NCBI GenBank assembly: GCA_045837725.1
Contig: JBEWZL010000143.1
Coordinates: 1-52,946, forward strand
DNA from: Vermamoeba vermiformis
Taxonomy: Eukaryota > Tubulinea > Echinamoebida
Direction of reading: 5' to 3'
DNA length: 52,946 nt
Made by a program: the position numbers and the translations under genes. Under the pieces are notes generated by a model that saw only the letters and a list, made by a program, of their open reading frames with translations, made no database searches and was not told where the DNA came from. Of this stretch, positions 1 through 10,957 are shown in pieces. Each line of letters starts with the position of its first letter. The stretch's first letter is position 1.

Positions 1-74
1 GATAATCACGATCAAAACCCAAAGATATTTTGACTTCTTTTTATCGTTCTATGCTTACACATTTCGATTTGCAG

Positions 75-319
75 ATATTTGGTCATTTGGTATTCTGATG
101 TACGAAGTGATTACACGACAAGAGCCTCACAGCGAAGCAGATCCGATTGAGATTGGTCGATTGATCAGAGACTCAGGTTCGACACCTGTCATTCCATCAT
201 CGTGTCATCATCAACTTGCCGATGTCATGAAACAATGCTGGCAGATGTCACCGCAATCAAGACCAAAGATAGAAGCGATAATTGAGTCTTTGGAATCACT
301 ACAATCCGCTATTGATTAG
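75..319 (+). CDS. Receptor tyrosine kinase, last coding exon (partial gene)
   Basis: This is the 3' end of a tyrosine kinase gene whose body lies left of the window. The intron ends with the acceptor at 71-74, and the exon opens in phase 1 so that the joined codons read DIWSFG, the kinase subdomain IX motif. The exon continues through MYEV and a C-lobe segment (RPKIEAIIESLESL) to a TAG stop at 317-319. The same last exon, with the same phase, occurs in the genes ending at 10876 and 23394 and on the minus strand at 52659-52900, so this is a fourth family member. The full proteins should be single-pass receptors with a kelch-type ectodomain, but only the kinase C-lobe is visible here. Confidence 0.85.
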
Positions 320-532
320 CTCGAACCACTGAAACAGTAAACTACTGCTTTAAATATGCTGACAAAAGACTAAATCAATACTCTTTATGATTGTAGATTG
401 AATCAAGGACGTTTATTTACCTAAACTTGATCGACCTGGTAATGCGTAACAAAGATCTTGGGCTTTGCGAATGACCGGTCACACCTTCAAAAAGTTAGCG
501 TTGATGTAGTATTAAATTAGCTAACTTCTTAC

Positions 533-1424
533 TCATTCTCGGTACGTTGCTTTAATAGGATACTTGGCCATTTTCAATCGCATCTCCGAATCCGCGTTAC
601 CGAGGTAACAGCCCAGTCTCTCGTATAACTGGAGCTGTTCAAAAAATCCTGCATATAAGATTTGTGTTAATATTTGTGCGTTTAGAGCGTCCTTTTTTGG
701 AGAATATGGAACATACCTGGATTCGGATGGGCTAAAGGACGCTGCTTTTTTATTATTGATAAGGCATCATATGCGTCTAAATCACGTTCCTTCATCAAGT
801 AGGCGGCGACTATAGTACAACTACGCGATATTCCTGCCTCACTATTGCGTACTAGGTTAACATAAGCCGCTCCAAGTTGCGTGCACACAGAGTTCATACC
901 AAACTACTGCCACGCCTTGTCCTTGCTTAATGCCTTCGCTAATGAATTCATAAGTACTATAAATAGGTATAGTTAGTAATGATGAGCGGCTAGTCAGGTA
1001 GCAAAGCTGAATCCGTACGTGTCAAAATGGCTTAACAAGTTCTGCTCTTCTGAATCTACGGCTGCAAAATCGTTTCGCGTATTAGACGTTAGCAATTTTT
1101 TTGAGGTGTTTTTAGGCATTACCATCAATGAAGGCAACCTTGAAAGCCTGTATGAAAATAGATCAGAGGAGTGCAATTAGTTTAACACCGTAAATTACAT
1201 TCGCAAATAGCGGGATCTTTTATTATTGTTGTAATAATTAAATCTATATTAAATGCAACTACCTGAAATTTATGATCGAGATTTGGCGGGATGGTGAGTT
1301 TAGCTACAATAAGGATGCGTTGAATGCCAAGCGCAAGTAAACGTTCGTGCCCTGCGTTTGATAATACATTGACGTTGCCTAAATATAAATTGGGTACTAT
1401 TTCTGTTGTGGTCTCATTTATCAT
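533..1424 (-). CDS. Dual-specificity protein phosphatase, 6 exons, about 175 aa
   Basis: Minus-strand exons are 1424-1263, 1147-1123, 1061-1019, 956-900, 841-717 and 648-533; all introns are GT-AG and the sum is 528 nt. The start is the ATG at 1424; a TTG codon 18 nt upstream is in frame but not a likely start. The protein opens with a typical DSP strand (EIVPNLYLGN) and continues through ILIVAK and SEEQNLLSHF to the signature VVCEAGISRS. The catalytic Cys codon is split TG|T by an intron, so unspliced DNA falsely shows a Ser. The usual His before the Cys is Val. The C-terminus (HPNPGFFEQLQLYERLGCYL) matches DSP helix endings. It is likely cytosolic and acts on phospho-Ser/Thr/Tyr proteins. 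It is divergent from another phosphatase gene starting at 1762. Confidence 0.85.
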
Positions 1425-1761
1425 TTTATAAATAAATCGCAATTAAGCACTTGAATTTATCATCGAAGATTGCGAAGCCATCACCATAACATAGATTTTG
1501 TGTATTCATTAACAAGATGAAAATTTAGATTGTGTTTTGGTTGCATGTGAGTTTTACTGATCGAATAGATCAACGTTCATTTAACGGTATCGGTAAGATA
1601 GATGAGACATCACTATTATTTGTGCGAGTAGTGTTCGCTAAATAAAGCAAATCTTGGGAATATTTCGGTGAGTTTCCTCGTGAAAAGGCGCCTGGGCCGA
1701 ATTGTGTTCGTCGTCATTTGTTTTTTTTATTGCACAAACGAGATCAAACACAGTCCTCACC
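1425..1761. promoter_or_regulatory. Shared intergenic region between two divergent phosphatase genes
   Basis: This 337-bp spacer separates the start codons of two dual-specificity phosphatase genes transcribed away from each other, so it must hold both promoters. It is AT-rich with no reading frame I trust. A TTG-initiated extension upstream of 1762 is not credible in a eukaryote. No specific factor site was recognised. Confidence 0.5.
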
Positions 1762-3531
1762 ATGATGGAATTAGATTATGGAATGTATTCACCGCGATTT
1801 GGTCGCTCTGATTTTTCCAATTACGGTTATGCCGGCGGAATGGGCGGATATGGCGCGCAGCCTCGCCATGAGCCTGGAACGATTCTTTCACTTACTATGA
1901 AACCAGCATTAAATACAACAACAACTATGTACATGTTAGAAGCATTTACAGTACGTGTACAACTCAGTCTTCAACCTCCCGTTACGAATGACGAACTGAT
2001 CACTGCCGAATTGGTGAGTTTGACCGAATCAAGTTGCTATATATTTAAGAAATATCCTATTACCACCGATTATACTGTTTTTAAATTGAAATTGCTTTAG
2101 TGAAGCTAGAAGTGGTTGGGATCTTGTGAACAGTCATTTTCACCTTTATAACGTAAAAATACAAAATAATACAATATTATCATAGTGTGTAATAATGGCT
2201 TCAATTTCATAATTGTCCGATAATACTCTTGCGACTGTTCATTTTTTTGTTGGAAATCTAACCATTATTCGCTTCCCCACGAAATTTTTACTCTTTTTGT
2301 AATTTATACATACTACATCATATTAAATGAAGGAATTATAAGATTTAAAATTTCAGGATTTGAATTACAACGTTGCTAAATTTCCAATTTTACTTTTCTG
2401 TAGGTTACGAATCTAATTCACCAAGGAAACCCTGACGGCGGTTGGCATCATATTCCAATGGAAATTGAACGATCGCCATACTACATTCCCTCGAGCGACG
2501 TTGCTTACAATTTCAAAACCACGGTAATGTGTACAACGGAGGGCAAGTTCGAGTTTACGGCAAGGATCCGCAATAACAAAGGAGGTAAGTCCAAGCTAGT
2601 AAAAGATATTAGAGGAGAGCAACGTCAGACGGATATTTCCTGAAATGGAACATTCGTGCCGACTTTCTTGCTGTCTTTCTTGGTTTTGATCAGATCGGAA
2701 ACTCAATTGATCCTTTTTGTAGAATGGATTTGGATCAGCTCATATGGATCTAATGCCATTGTCGACGTACTTCCACCCAGTCCTAATTCTAAATGGACAC
2801 AAGGACCACAATACAACGAAATTGCGCCAAATTTCTTCGTTGGAAATTTCATTGCAGCGAACCAGGTACGCATTGAATCGCACTCGTAAATGAGAGACAG
2901 TACATCGTATTAATATATTAATCTATAGGCTACCTCATTAGGATTTACTGCAGTTTTGAATATGGCCGAGGAATTAGAAGTCGTGTTCCCTCCAGCTTCA
3001 CCAGGCGAAACCCCCATCCAATATAAAAAAGTTCCTGTGCCTGGTAAGTCTTTTAACTCACTTTGAAGTGCACGTACTGACTCAACGTGGATTTTTGCTT
3101 TTTTAATTTTTGATGCTCAAAATTACCGTTATATTTGGTCGTTACATGACCTTAGAGACGCATAGCAAAGCTAAATATGAGAATAAATTTACTTAAATAT
3201 GAATATATGTCGGTTATAGAATGCTAGCTAACCGATTGTACAATTAGATGGTGCTTCGAACCCGATCCCCTCACAGTATATAGTTCAAGCAGTAGATTGG
3301 ATTGGCAATATGCTAGCAAAAGGACATAAAGTCTTAGTACATTGTAGAGCAGGAATAGGCAGATCTGGATCCATTGGAATAGCGTACATTTACAAACATA
3401 ACCGAACGTGGAGCTACGACCAAGTACGCAAGTTTGTTTGGTCTAAAAAATCTGATGTTTATCCGCATAAGAACTTGTATGATAGTTTAAGTCGATTGTA
3501 TCCTAGAGCTGTTATCTCCACTGAGAGCTAA
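1762..3531 (+). CDS. Dual-specificity phosphatase with N-terminal beta-rich domain, 5 exons, about 324 aa
   Basis: Exons are 1762-2013, 2404-2584, 2723-2865, 2929-3043 and 3248-3531 (975 nt). The ATG at 1762 has a good CACCATG context. Residues 1-35 are Gly/Tyr-rich and low complexity. Residues about 35-165 form a beta-strand-rich segment with alternating hydrophobics and conserved-looking Trp (GGWHHIPMEIERSPYY, FEFTARIRNN, WIWISSYG), resembling Ig-like or carbohydrate-binding sandwiches. A phosphatase domain follows: NFFVGNFIAA, AVLNMAEE and the P-loop VHCRAGIGRSGS with Cys, Arg and Ser all present, so it should be active. The layout parallels laforin (carbohydrate-binding module plus DSP), but I cannot confirm the family of the first domain. 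It is head-to-head with the phosphatase at 533-1424. Confidence 0.8.
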
Positions 3532-3754
3532 CGTGATCCGCTCGAATTGTTGATATCGACTTGTATTTTTAAATGTATACTTTGTAAATAAACCAAACCG
3601 AAATGACAATAATCAATTGCAATGCAATTATCTCGCGCAAGACAAGCGACTTCAGGTTGGATATAACTGGGCGAAAAGTCCGTGTTTCGGATCAACGTAG
3701 AAATTTTTTTGTTTTGTTCACAATATACCAACACAACAATAGCGTGCAGCAACA

Positions 3755-4898
3755 ATGTCAAGTGAGGTAAGGAATAATTCCTTGTTGTTAAGCAAGGAGG
3801 GCATTGATACGGATAAATCCTAAGGAGTGGCTTCCGTTCCGCGGATCGGTCTTTCATTCAACAGAAATACAATTATTTAAATTACCTATACTAACGACAA
3901 TGTACTATTTAGAAGCCTGTTCTATTTTCCTATTGGCGCAGCTCGTCTGCTTGGCGAGTTAGAATTGCTTTGGCTATTAAAGGCATTGATTACGAATATA
4001 GAGGTAATAATAATTCTAATTAGCTGTTAATACTAGTAGTGTTTTATTATTATACAGGCCGATTTTAACTTACTCAGATCCTAAATAGAATTTTTTTTAT
4101 TTATTTTTCCTTTTATGATACTTACCAATATTAATGCAGCCGTCGATTTACTGAAGGCAGAACAAAATAGCCCCGAATATATTAAACACAATCCTTTGCA
4201 AATGATTCCTTGCTTGATTGACAAAGGGGTATCTCTCGTCGAGTCCGTTCCTATTATTGAATATTTAGAAGAGGCTTATCCAAATACTCATCCATTATTG
4301 CCCAAGTAAGTTACTCTACGTAGAGTAAAGATTTACCCGAATATGTACATCCGAAGTTTCGGCGTTTCGGCGTTCTTCTAGAAGCAAAGCGCTCATCAAT
4401 CTTTCAAATCGGAAATTAAACTTGATTACCTAAATAATATAATATGCGGTATTAATCTTTACTATAGGGATGCAGTGGGTAGAGCCAAAGTTCGTGCATT
4501 GACTCAAGCAGTCGTCAGCGACATTCAGCCCATTCAAAACATGCGTGTGTTGAAGAAAATCAGCAACGAGCAAGAGAAGAAGAACGAATGGGCCAAGTAC
4601 TGGATCGAAGAAGGATTTAAAGGCCTTGAAAAGATGTTGGAAACCACCGCTGGAAAATACTGCTACGGTGATGAACTTTCAATGGCTGATTGTGTTTTAG
4701 TTCCTCAAGTATGTTAGTTCATGACATTAATGGCATTGATGTCTAATATGCTTTATATAGATCTATAATGCCGTTAGATTCGGTGTTGATATGAAATTGT
4801 TCCCTATCATCTCACGCATTAACGCGGATCTGAGCCAATTAGAAGCGTTCAAAAAGGCTGACGCTGCTAATCAACCTGATACTCCTAAGACTAACTAA
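3755..4898 (+). CDS. Zeta-class glutathione S-transferase / maleylacetoacetate isomerase, 5 exons, 215 aa
   Basis: Exons are 3755-3766, 3913-4003, 4140-4305, 4468-4708 and 4761-4898 (648 nt). The tiny first exon encodes only MSSE and splices to [20 protein letters not shown], which carries the Ser-rich active-site motif of zeta GSTs just after strand 1. The thioredoxin-like half continues to [11 protein letters not shown] and [11 protein letters not shown] (glutathione gamma-glutamyl site). The helical C-terminal half includes [18 protein letters not shown] and [14 protein letters not shown]. In other eukaryotes the enzyme isomerises maleylacetoacetate to fumarylacetoacetate in tyrosine degradation, using glutathione in the cytosol. 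The length equals the family norm. It is convergent with the amidase gene at 5000-7004. Confidence 0.9.
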
Positions 4899-4999
4899 GT
4901 ACGAGTACAATTTGTTGAGTTAAAATATAAAGGCTAACCCTTTATTTGGAGGGCTGAATCCTGATACTAGCGTCAACTTTAAAAATACACTATTAATCC

Positions 5000-7004
5000 T
5001 TAATTATCGGCGTTTTTAGCCTGTTGCGGAGCTTGATGTTTTTTGCTCTTGTTGCAAACAGTTGATTCGAACTCCACGGAATAACAGCACGACCAATGTT
5101 GCTTGCCAATGTTGTTGACCAATCCGAAGGCACATTTGATGTAATTGCAGTCACTGTAGCTCGCGTGCCAAGTGCCGGTATGAATGCATTTACCCGAGTG
5201 GTTGTTGTCAGGATCAAATTCATCGTTGCATCGCACGCAGCGCGGCAATGGCGGCTTTTCCTTCGTGATGACAGCCTTATATAACGCATCGTCTTTCAGA
5301 GCATCAACAGGCACTACAACCATGAAGTCTTCGAGGTTGTTACTAGCTTCAAATGATTTGAATCCATGGCCCTGTAAGTGCGATGAATAACTCGTGTCGT
5401 GTCGCGCAAACGAATTTGATCTAACGTACTCTAATAGGCAATCGAGTATGAAGTATTCCGTCCTTGGGGTTCATGTAAGTGCCATATATAGTCAAACTGT
5501 TAATGATTGGTTCGCGTGACATCATATTCCTATTGAAAAAATTAGCGCAAAGTGGTTGGTCAGTGAGTATTTCTTGTTACCATAAGGTGTCTTCAGTGAC
5601 CTTTGTGAGTGCAGGCAGCCTGTGATTTACAATACCACGTCGTCTAATTGACCATAAGATGTCGTCATCTGCATTGTCACTCCAGTGATCTGCAAGCAGA
5701 TCGTTAATTCCCCGATCCTTTTAACAACGGATCTGTTGTAAAGCACGTACCTATATTAGTTTGAACAATGAATGGCGTATCTTCGCCTAACGTCTTGCGG
5801 TTTTCTTCTTTGGACTGACGACGAGTGATCAAACAGCCTTCACCTGGGTTAGCACCAGCTACGGTGAAATAGCACGGCGCAATTAACTCTGAGTTCGCTA
5901 ACCACGTGACTGCTTGATCGAAGGTCGTGGCTTCTTCTAAGACTTCTCGCACGAGAAATCCGATGGGCCAAGCTGAGGCCATGGCCTTCTTCACGTTGGT
6001 CCACATCGATCCACCGGTGTTTCTAAAATTCACTGAAACACTGCACACTCCTGGCTTCATGCCCGTAAGAATGCCCATGTATCTATATTTGGTAGTGTTA
6101 ATTAGTATCATTTGTGCAAGTGAGCGAATCCAAGCTGATCCAAAAAAGGTTTTTTTCGTCAGTTCTATCGATAATAATTTGGATTATAATAATATAATAA
6201 TTACCCTGCAAATGTGGTAGCAATAAATACGGTTTGACCTCCGCGCACAAATTCAATTTCAACGGTCAGCGGACCCAAGTGATCCATTCCCCAGTCCATT
6301 GTTCGAATATGGTGATTATTGTTGTCACTGTCCGGCACTACAATAGATGTACAGCAAGCAGCAGCTTCGTAAGCAAATTGAAGAGCGACCATGCGGCCTA
6401 ACTTCATGCCTAAAAATAGAACAAATGAGATCAACTATGTGATCAATTAGCACCTCTACTTAATATTCTTATTAATTTATGGCATTATTAATTGTCAGAT
6501 GCAGTGAAATATAGTTATGCCTTAAATCCGGTTGTGAATTAAATATTTGGCTCTGCCTAATCGCTTACCTGAGCGTTCAGCAAGAGCTTTAAGCTCTTTT
6601 CCATAATAAACTTTTCCTAATCTCGTGACATCGCGCATAACGCTTGTGATCAGACTTTCAACGATCGATCCTTTAATTTTACCCAACGCTCCTTGTAAAT
6701 CCTGCTTCAAGGAGGTTGATATTAAGTGCCATTGGTCTATTAATAGGAAATATTAATTTTTTGAATTTATTTTAAATAAATAGAAATGAGTCTTTGGCGA
6801 GTAAATTTTATTTTGCAAATCCGACTCGTATTCTGCACGATCTTTCTGTGCAAACGAATTACCTTTATAATCATCAGCAAGTTGATTCCATCTTGTTTCT
6901 GGCGGTTGATCAAGATCTATAACGTATCTGGGAACAGATGCGATGTTCTTCAAACTTTGATATGAGGCTACGTCTCTTTCAACTTGTAAAATTTCTCGCT
7001 CCAT
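5000..7004 (-). CDS. NAAA/acid-ceramidase-like N-terminal-nucleophile amidase fused to a CHORD-like zinc module, 7 exons, 475 aa
   Basis: Exons are 7004-6863, 6736-6569, 6409-6205, 6082-5751, 5689-5581, 5529-5430 and 5371-5000 (1428 nt). The alpha-subunit-like part holds VPRYVIDLDQPPETRW. The autocleavage site is EAAACCTSIV with the nucleophile Cys at about residue 123, followed by EFVRGGQTVF, ATTFAGYMGILTGMKPG, ITRR and VQTNIDHW, all family hallmarks. The amidase ends around SLTIYGTYMNP. The last exon then adds about 120 residues with the pattern CVRC, KCIHTGTWH, HWSCC and KKH, like a CHORD zinc module. Family enzymes hydrolyse N-acylethanolamines or ceramide in lysosomes; here no N-terminal signal peptide is visible, so the start could lie in an unseen exon. 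A reader could mistake the tail for a separate small gene, but splice phase joins it. Confidence 0.8.
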
Positions 7005-7084
7005 CAAAGCTCTTGACTCTTGTGTTGTTCCACCTTAGTTTGGTGTGAACCAAAAATGCGAAGAATGTTCTTCAAATCCCATTG

Positions 7085-7265
7085 ACGTCACGAGTGAAAT
7101 TATTTGCACATGACAAAAGCCTCGCAACGAAGCAGATCCAATTGAAATGGTCGATTGATCAGAGACTCAGGTTCTACACCTGTCATTCATTCCATCAGTG
7201 TGATCCTAAACTCGCCGAGAAGATGAATAATGCTCGCAGGTGTCACCGCAATCGTCGATTATATC
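7085..7265 (+). pseudogene. Decayed fragment of a receptor tyrosine kinase last exon
   Basis: The DNA is recognisably the last kinase exon of the neighbouring receptor genes: stretches such as GATCAGAGACTCAGGTTC, CACCTGTCATTC and TGTCACCGCAATC align in order with 10635-10876 and 23153-23394. Several small deletions and substitutions scramble the frame. It stands alone, with no kinase N-lobe or ectodomain upstream, so it is a relic of an earlier duplication rather than a gene. It lies between the amidase start and the promoter of the receptor gene at 7712. Confidence 0.8.
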
Positions 7266-7711
7266 TATTATGTCTAATCAGTCTAATCAATTAATGAAAT
7301 TAAATCGAACAGGGTGTGCACCAACTGATTCATGAATCACAAGACACCGAAAAAAACAAAGAACGCTAGCGCAAATCATTTTGGAATGGTTTTTATAGCC
7401 AAACAATAGTTAGTGTAAAAAGATGCTACTCCTGCCAATCAAAATGACGTTTTGTAATTCACAAAAGTGATTCAAAGACCAAATTTTACGGTTCCTATTG
7501 TTTGGCTACATGCCTGGCTGAAAATAACTACAGCTCTCGACGCAAAATCAATCCCGTATGTACGTATAAGCTAGCTTAATTTTTTCTACTTCAATTGGTA
7601 TGTGTGCGTACTACTAATTCTGCCTACTTACTATTACACTTTCTGATTTATTTTCCTTATACAATACCATATTAATTTTATTATTCGATTGAACAGCCGT
7701 TATAAGATCAG
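7266..7711. other. Intergenic region upstream of receptor kinase 1
   Basis: About 446 bp of AT-rich sequence with no credible coding exon. It should contain the promoter of the receptor gene at 7712. I see no recognised control site. Confidence 0.4.
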
Positions 7712-10700
7712 ATGCATCCGAATGCCCTGATAATTATAGGAGTATTCTGGTGTTCTTTTCTCGTGAACGCCAATATTGTGTCACTAACGGAGCAATTATC
7801 CTCAAATCGAAACGATGTTGGTGGAATCCGGATCGGAGACAAATTTTATTTTGCTGGCGGATTCGAATACGGCGATAATGTTCCTACAAATATCGTCGAA
7901 ATTTATAACTTCACGAGTAGACAGTGGAATCAGCCAATTCACTTGGATGAACCTCGAGCGTGGATCTCGACTGCTGTCATCGGTCAAAACATCTTCTTCA
8001 TTGGTGGTGCTCATTACGAAGGAAGCTGCACCATGTTATATAACTCTACTTTACATCAATACGAAGACATTGGATGTGGTCCAACAGTTCGGACGCCTAT
8101 TCAAGTCTCGAATCACAACTCAACTGTGACAGTTCTTGGCAGTTTTTCAGCAGACTTCTACGACGCAACAAATGGATGGTACAACAGACCTAAACTTACG
8201 TCGTGGATGCAAAGCATTAGCGGAGGAATCAAGCTCGTTCATGAAAACTTGATTATTGGAATTGGTGGCATTAACACAACGACACTCGAAAAGCTTCTTG
8301 ATGCATGGATATACGACACTAGTACGGATAATATGATAGTATTCAATAACATCACTACAACTCCGCTTGATCAGTCAAACTCGACTGTCAGCTTTTCTAT
8401 TGCGAACGAAAAGATTGTTATTTTCACCGCTGACAGGTACTTTGCGCACGAGTTTGGCACAACACAATGGTTCGAACACTTTATGGCAGGCATATATCAA
8501 GCAGTACCACTCACTGACGTAGCATTCACGTTCAATTCATCAGGATATATGATATACTATTATGGCACGAACATCGTGACATGGACTCCCAACGCGAACA
8601 TCAACTGGGTGATGGCATTCGAAAATCAAGTAGCCATTATACAACGACAGACTTACATTACTATATACGAGAATGGTGTATGGACCGATGCTGCGATTAG
8701 TGCTATACCTGATAAGCTGATCCGATGGAGCGACGTCTACTTGCTCTACAATGCCTCGTATTATATCTGCCTCTACAACTCATCGACGAAAAGCATCATC
8801 ACGACTATCCAATCAATATCTGATGTTAAAACTATTATACCTGTCGATAACACAACGATTGTGTTTTTCGCGGGCAGTGGTGTGGTTGGAATATACAACA
8901 TAACTGTGGATCAAATCTTTGTTCGCGCTGTTCCCATGATTGGCGAATATGCTATTGGTCGCGATATCATCAGTCTCAAAGATCAAAAGATTTTCATCAA
9001 CCTTGCCATCGTGGCTCAGCTTGTCGTGGATAATCCGAACCTACTTTCCCAAGACAACACCATTGTATCGCTTGATAATATGATCAAACCGTACAATTAC
9101 ATTGACGTGTATAATCACATCACCGGAGAGCGACAGTCAGCAATATTGATGAACATGACAGAGTCTGTTGACAACAACTTTATGTCAGTGGCAGTCATCG
9201 ATGACATGTTGGTCGTTATGAACAATGCGACAGTATTCAGATACAATACAACGAGCGGCGAGTCATTCCAAACAACATCAAATTCAGCGTTAACGTCTTT
9301 TTCAACTGTTTGTACTGTCAATGTTGTCAACGGCGTGGGACACTTGCCTGCGTCCAATCCTTCAGCCATCATCTCCGTAGATTCGATTTCGATAAGTTTA
9401 ACGGATAAAATGACATTCAAAACGTCAAAACAACGCAGTTTGTGACCACTAAAGACAACGTCTTGTATATAACAGCGAAAGCGAGTCGATACGAACAGAT
9501 TTACACGTATGATGTCAGCACTCAAATATTGCAAACATTTTCATTGCCAGTAGCTCAAGACCGATTGACGATTGCAATCACAAACGACATTTTAGTTGTG
9601 TTGGGAAGTGACGGATACGTCTACGCCACAAAATTGAACGATTATTCGACTTGGTATCAAGTTGCCTTGGAGCGTGAATTTGTACCAACGATTGCAGAAG
9701 GAATGAACGACGGAACGATCATGGTTGTTGGAGGCAAGCATGTTTCCCTCGGAGTGTTCACAAACGAGATCACATTCGTCAACGCATCGGCCATCGTCGA
9801 ACTTGGAACGGTCATTTCAATCAACCAACCTGTATCTACACCAATGTCCGCTGTCATCGAAACACCAAGTAGTACACAAGGACTAACTGTCGGAGAGCTT
9901 GTTGCAGCCATTGTTGTTCCGATAGTGGTCGTTGTTGCAGGTGTCATAGCTCTTGTCATCGTGTTGATCAAACGAAGAAAACACAAATCGTCAACTACAA
10001 TTGGATTGGAGGCACGATATGGAGCATGGTTCACTCCGTTCAATCAGATCACTTTCGGAGAGCAGCTTGGACAAGGAGCATCAGGTCAAGTGTTCAAAGG
10101 CACTTGGAAGAACACAACAGTTGCACTCAAAGTGAGCATGACTCAAGCAAACACGAGTGTCATCGCTGAACTCGAACTCATGATGCAACTCAGACCTCAT
10201 CCAAATGTCGTTCAGTTGCTTGGCTTCAGTGTGCATCCAGAGACAGACAGCATCATTTTGATCATTGAGTTCTGTGAAGGTGGATCACTTGACGCCAAGC
10301 TCTATGACAACCGCGATGAGATATCACTTCAAACTCAACTTCAGTGGCTCACAGGCATCGCCAAAGGACTCAGTCACTTGCATTCGAACAACATCGTGCA
10401 CAGAGATGTTGCTGCAAGGAACATCTTGCTTGACAGAAACGAACCAAAACTGACAGATTTTGGCATGTCACGACTCGTTGATGAACAGAAACAACACGGA
10501 ACAACAAAGTCAGAACTTGGACCAATCAGATGGATGTCGCCAGAGTCGTTGAAGAACAAAGAATACTCCACAAAGTCTGGTAAGAGAAGTGACGCAACGT
10601 TTGACAGGTGTCATTCTTACCCATTCGTACTTAGATATTTGGTCATTTGGCATTCTGATGTACGAAGTGTTTGCACGACAAGAGCCTCACAGCGATGCAG

Positions 10701-10876
10701 ACCCAATTGAGATCGGTCGATTGATCAGAGACTCAGGTTCGACACCTGTCATTCCATCATCGTGTCATCCTCAACTTGCTGATGTCATGAAACAATGCTG
10801 GCAGATGTCGCCGCACTCCAGACCAAAGATAGAATCAATCATCGAGTCATTGGAATCACTACAAACTCAACTATAA
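7712..10876 (+). CDS. Kelch-ectodomain receptor tyrosine kinase 1 (frame broken once)
   Basis: Exons are 7712-10579 and 10635-10876. The protein starts with a signal peptide (MHPNALIIIGVFWCSFLVNA). A large N-glycosylatable ectodomain with kelch-like strands (FYFAGGFEYG, NIVEIYN) follows, then a transmembrane helix (about VGELVAAIVVPIVVVVAGV) with a basic stop-transfer segment. The kinase domain has GQGASGQV, VALKV, HRDVAARN (tyrosine-kinase type) and DFGMSR, then IRWMSPESL, and its last exon begins DIWSFG. Between about 9380 and 9440 the upstream frame ends at a stop while the downstream frame resumes at QFVTTKDNV, so one indel separates ectodomain halves; no GT-AG intron restores it. The paralogue at 20244 is open throughout. 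Either the gene is newly broken or the assembly has an error. Confidence 0.82.
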
Positions 10877-10957
10877 AAATGCATTGCAGGCAGCTTTATT
10901 TGTCTGAAGCAAGATCTAATGTCTTCAAATCAGAATGGTGATCGCATGGTTTAGTCC

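Noticed and set aside
682-897. Apparent pseudophosphatase with Cys-to-Ser change
   Set aside because: It is an unspliced reading; the intron at 842-899 restores the catalytic Cys.
3241-3275. Possible tRNA-like B-box (TTCGAACCC)
   Set aside because: It lies in a coding exon and there is no cloverleaf or A-box around it.
3528-3857. Minus-strand open frame of 109 codons
   Set aside because: It overlaps the end of the phosphatase gene and the first GST exon on the other strand and shows no protein-like features.
5000-5474. Separate small Cys-rich gene starting at an ATG near 5474
   Set aside because: The frame continues upstream into the amidase C-terminus (SLTIYGTY) and splice phases agree, so it is the amidase tail.
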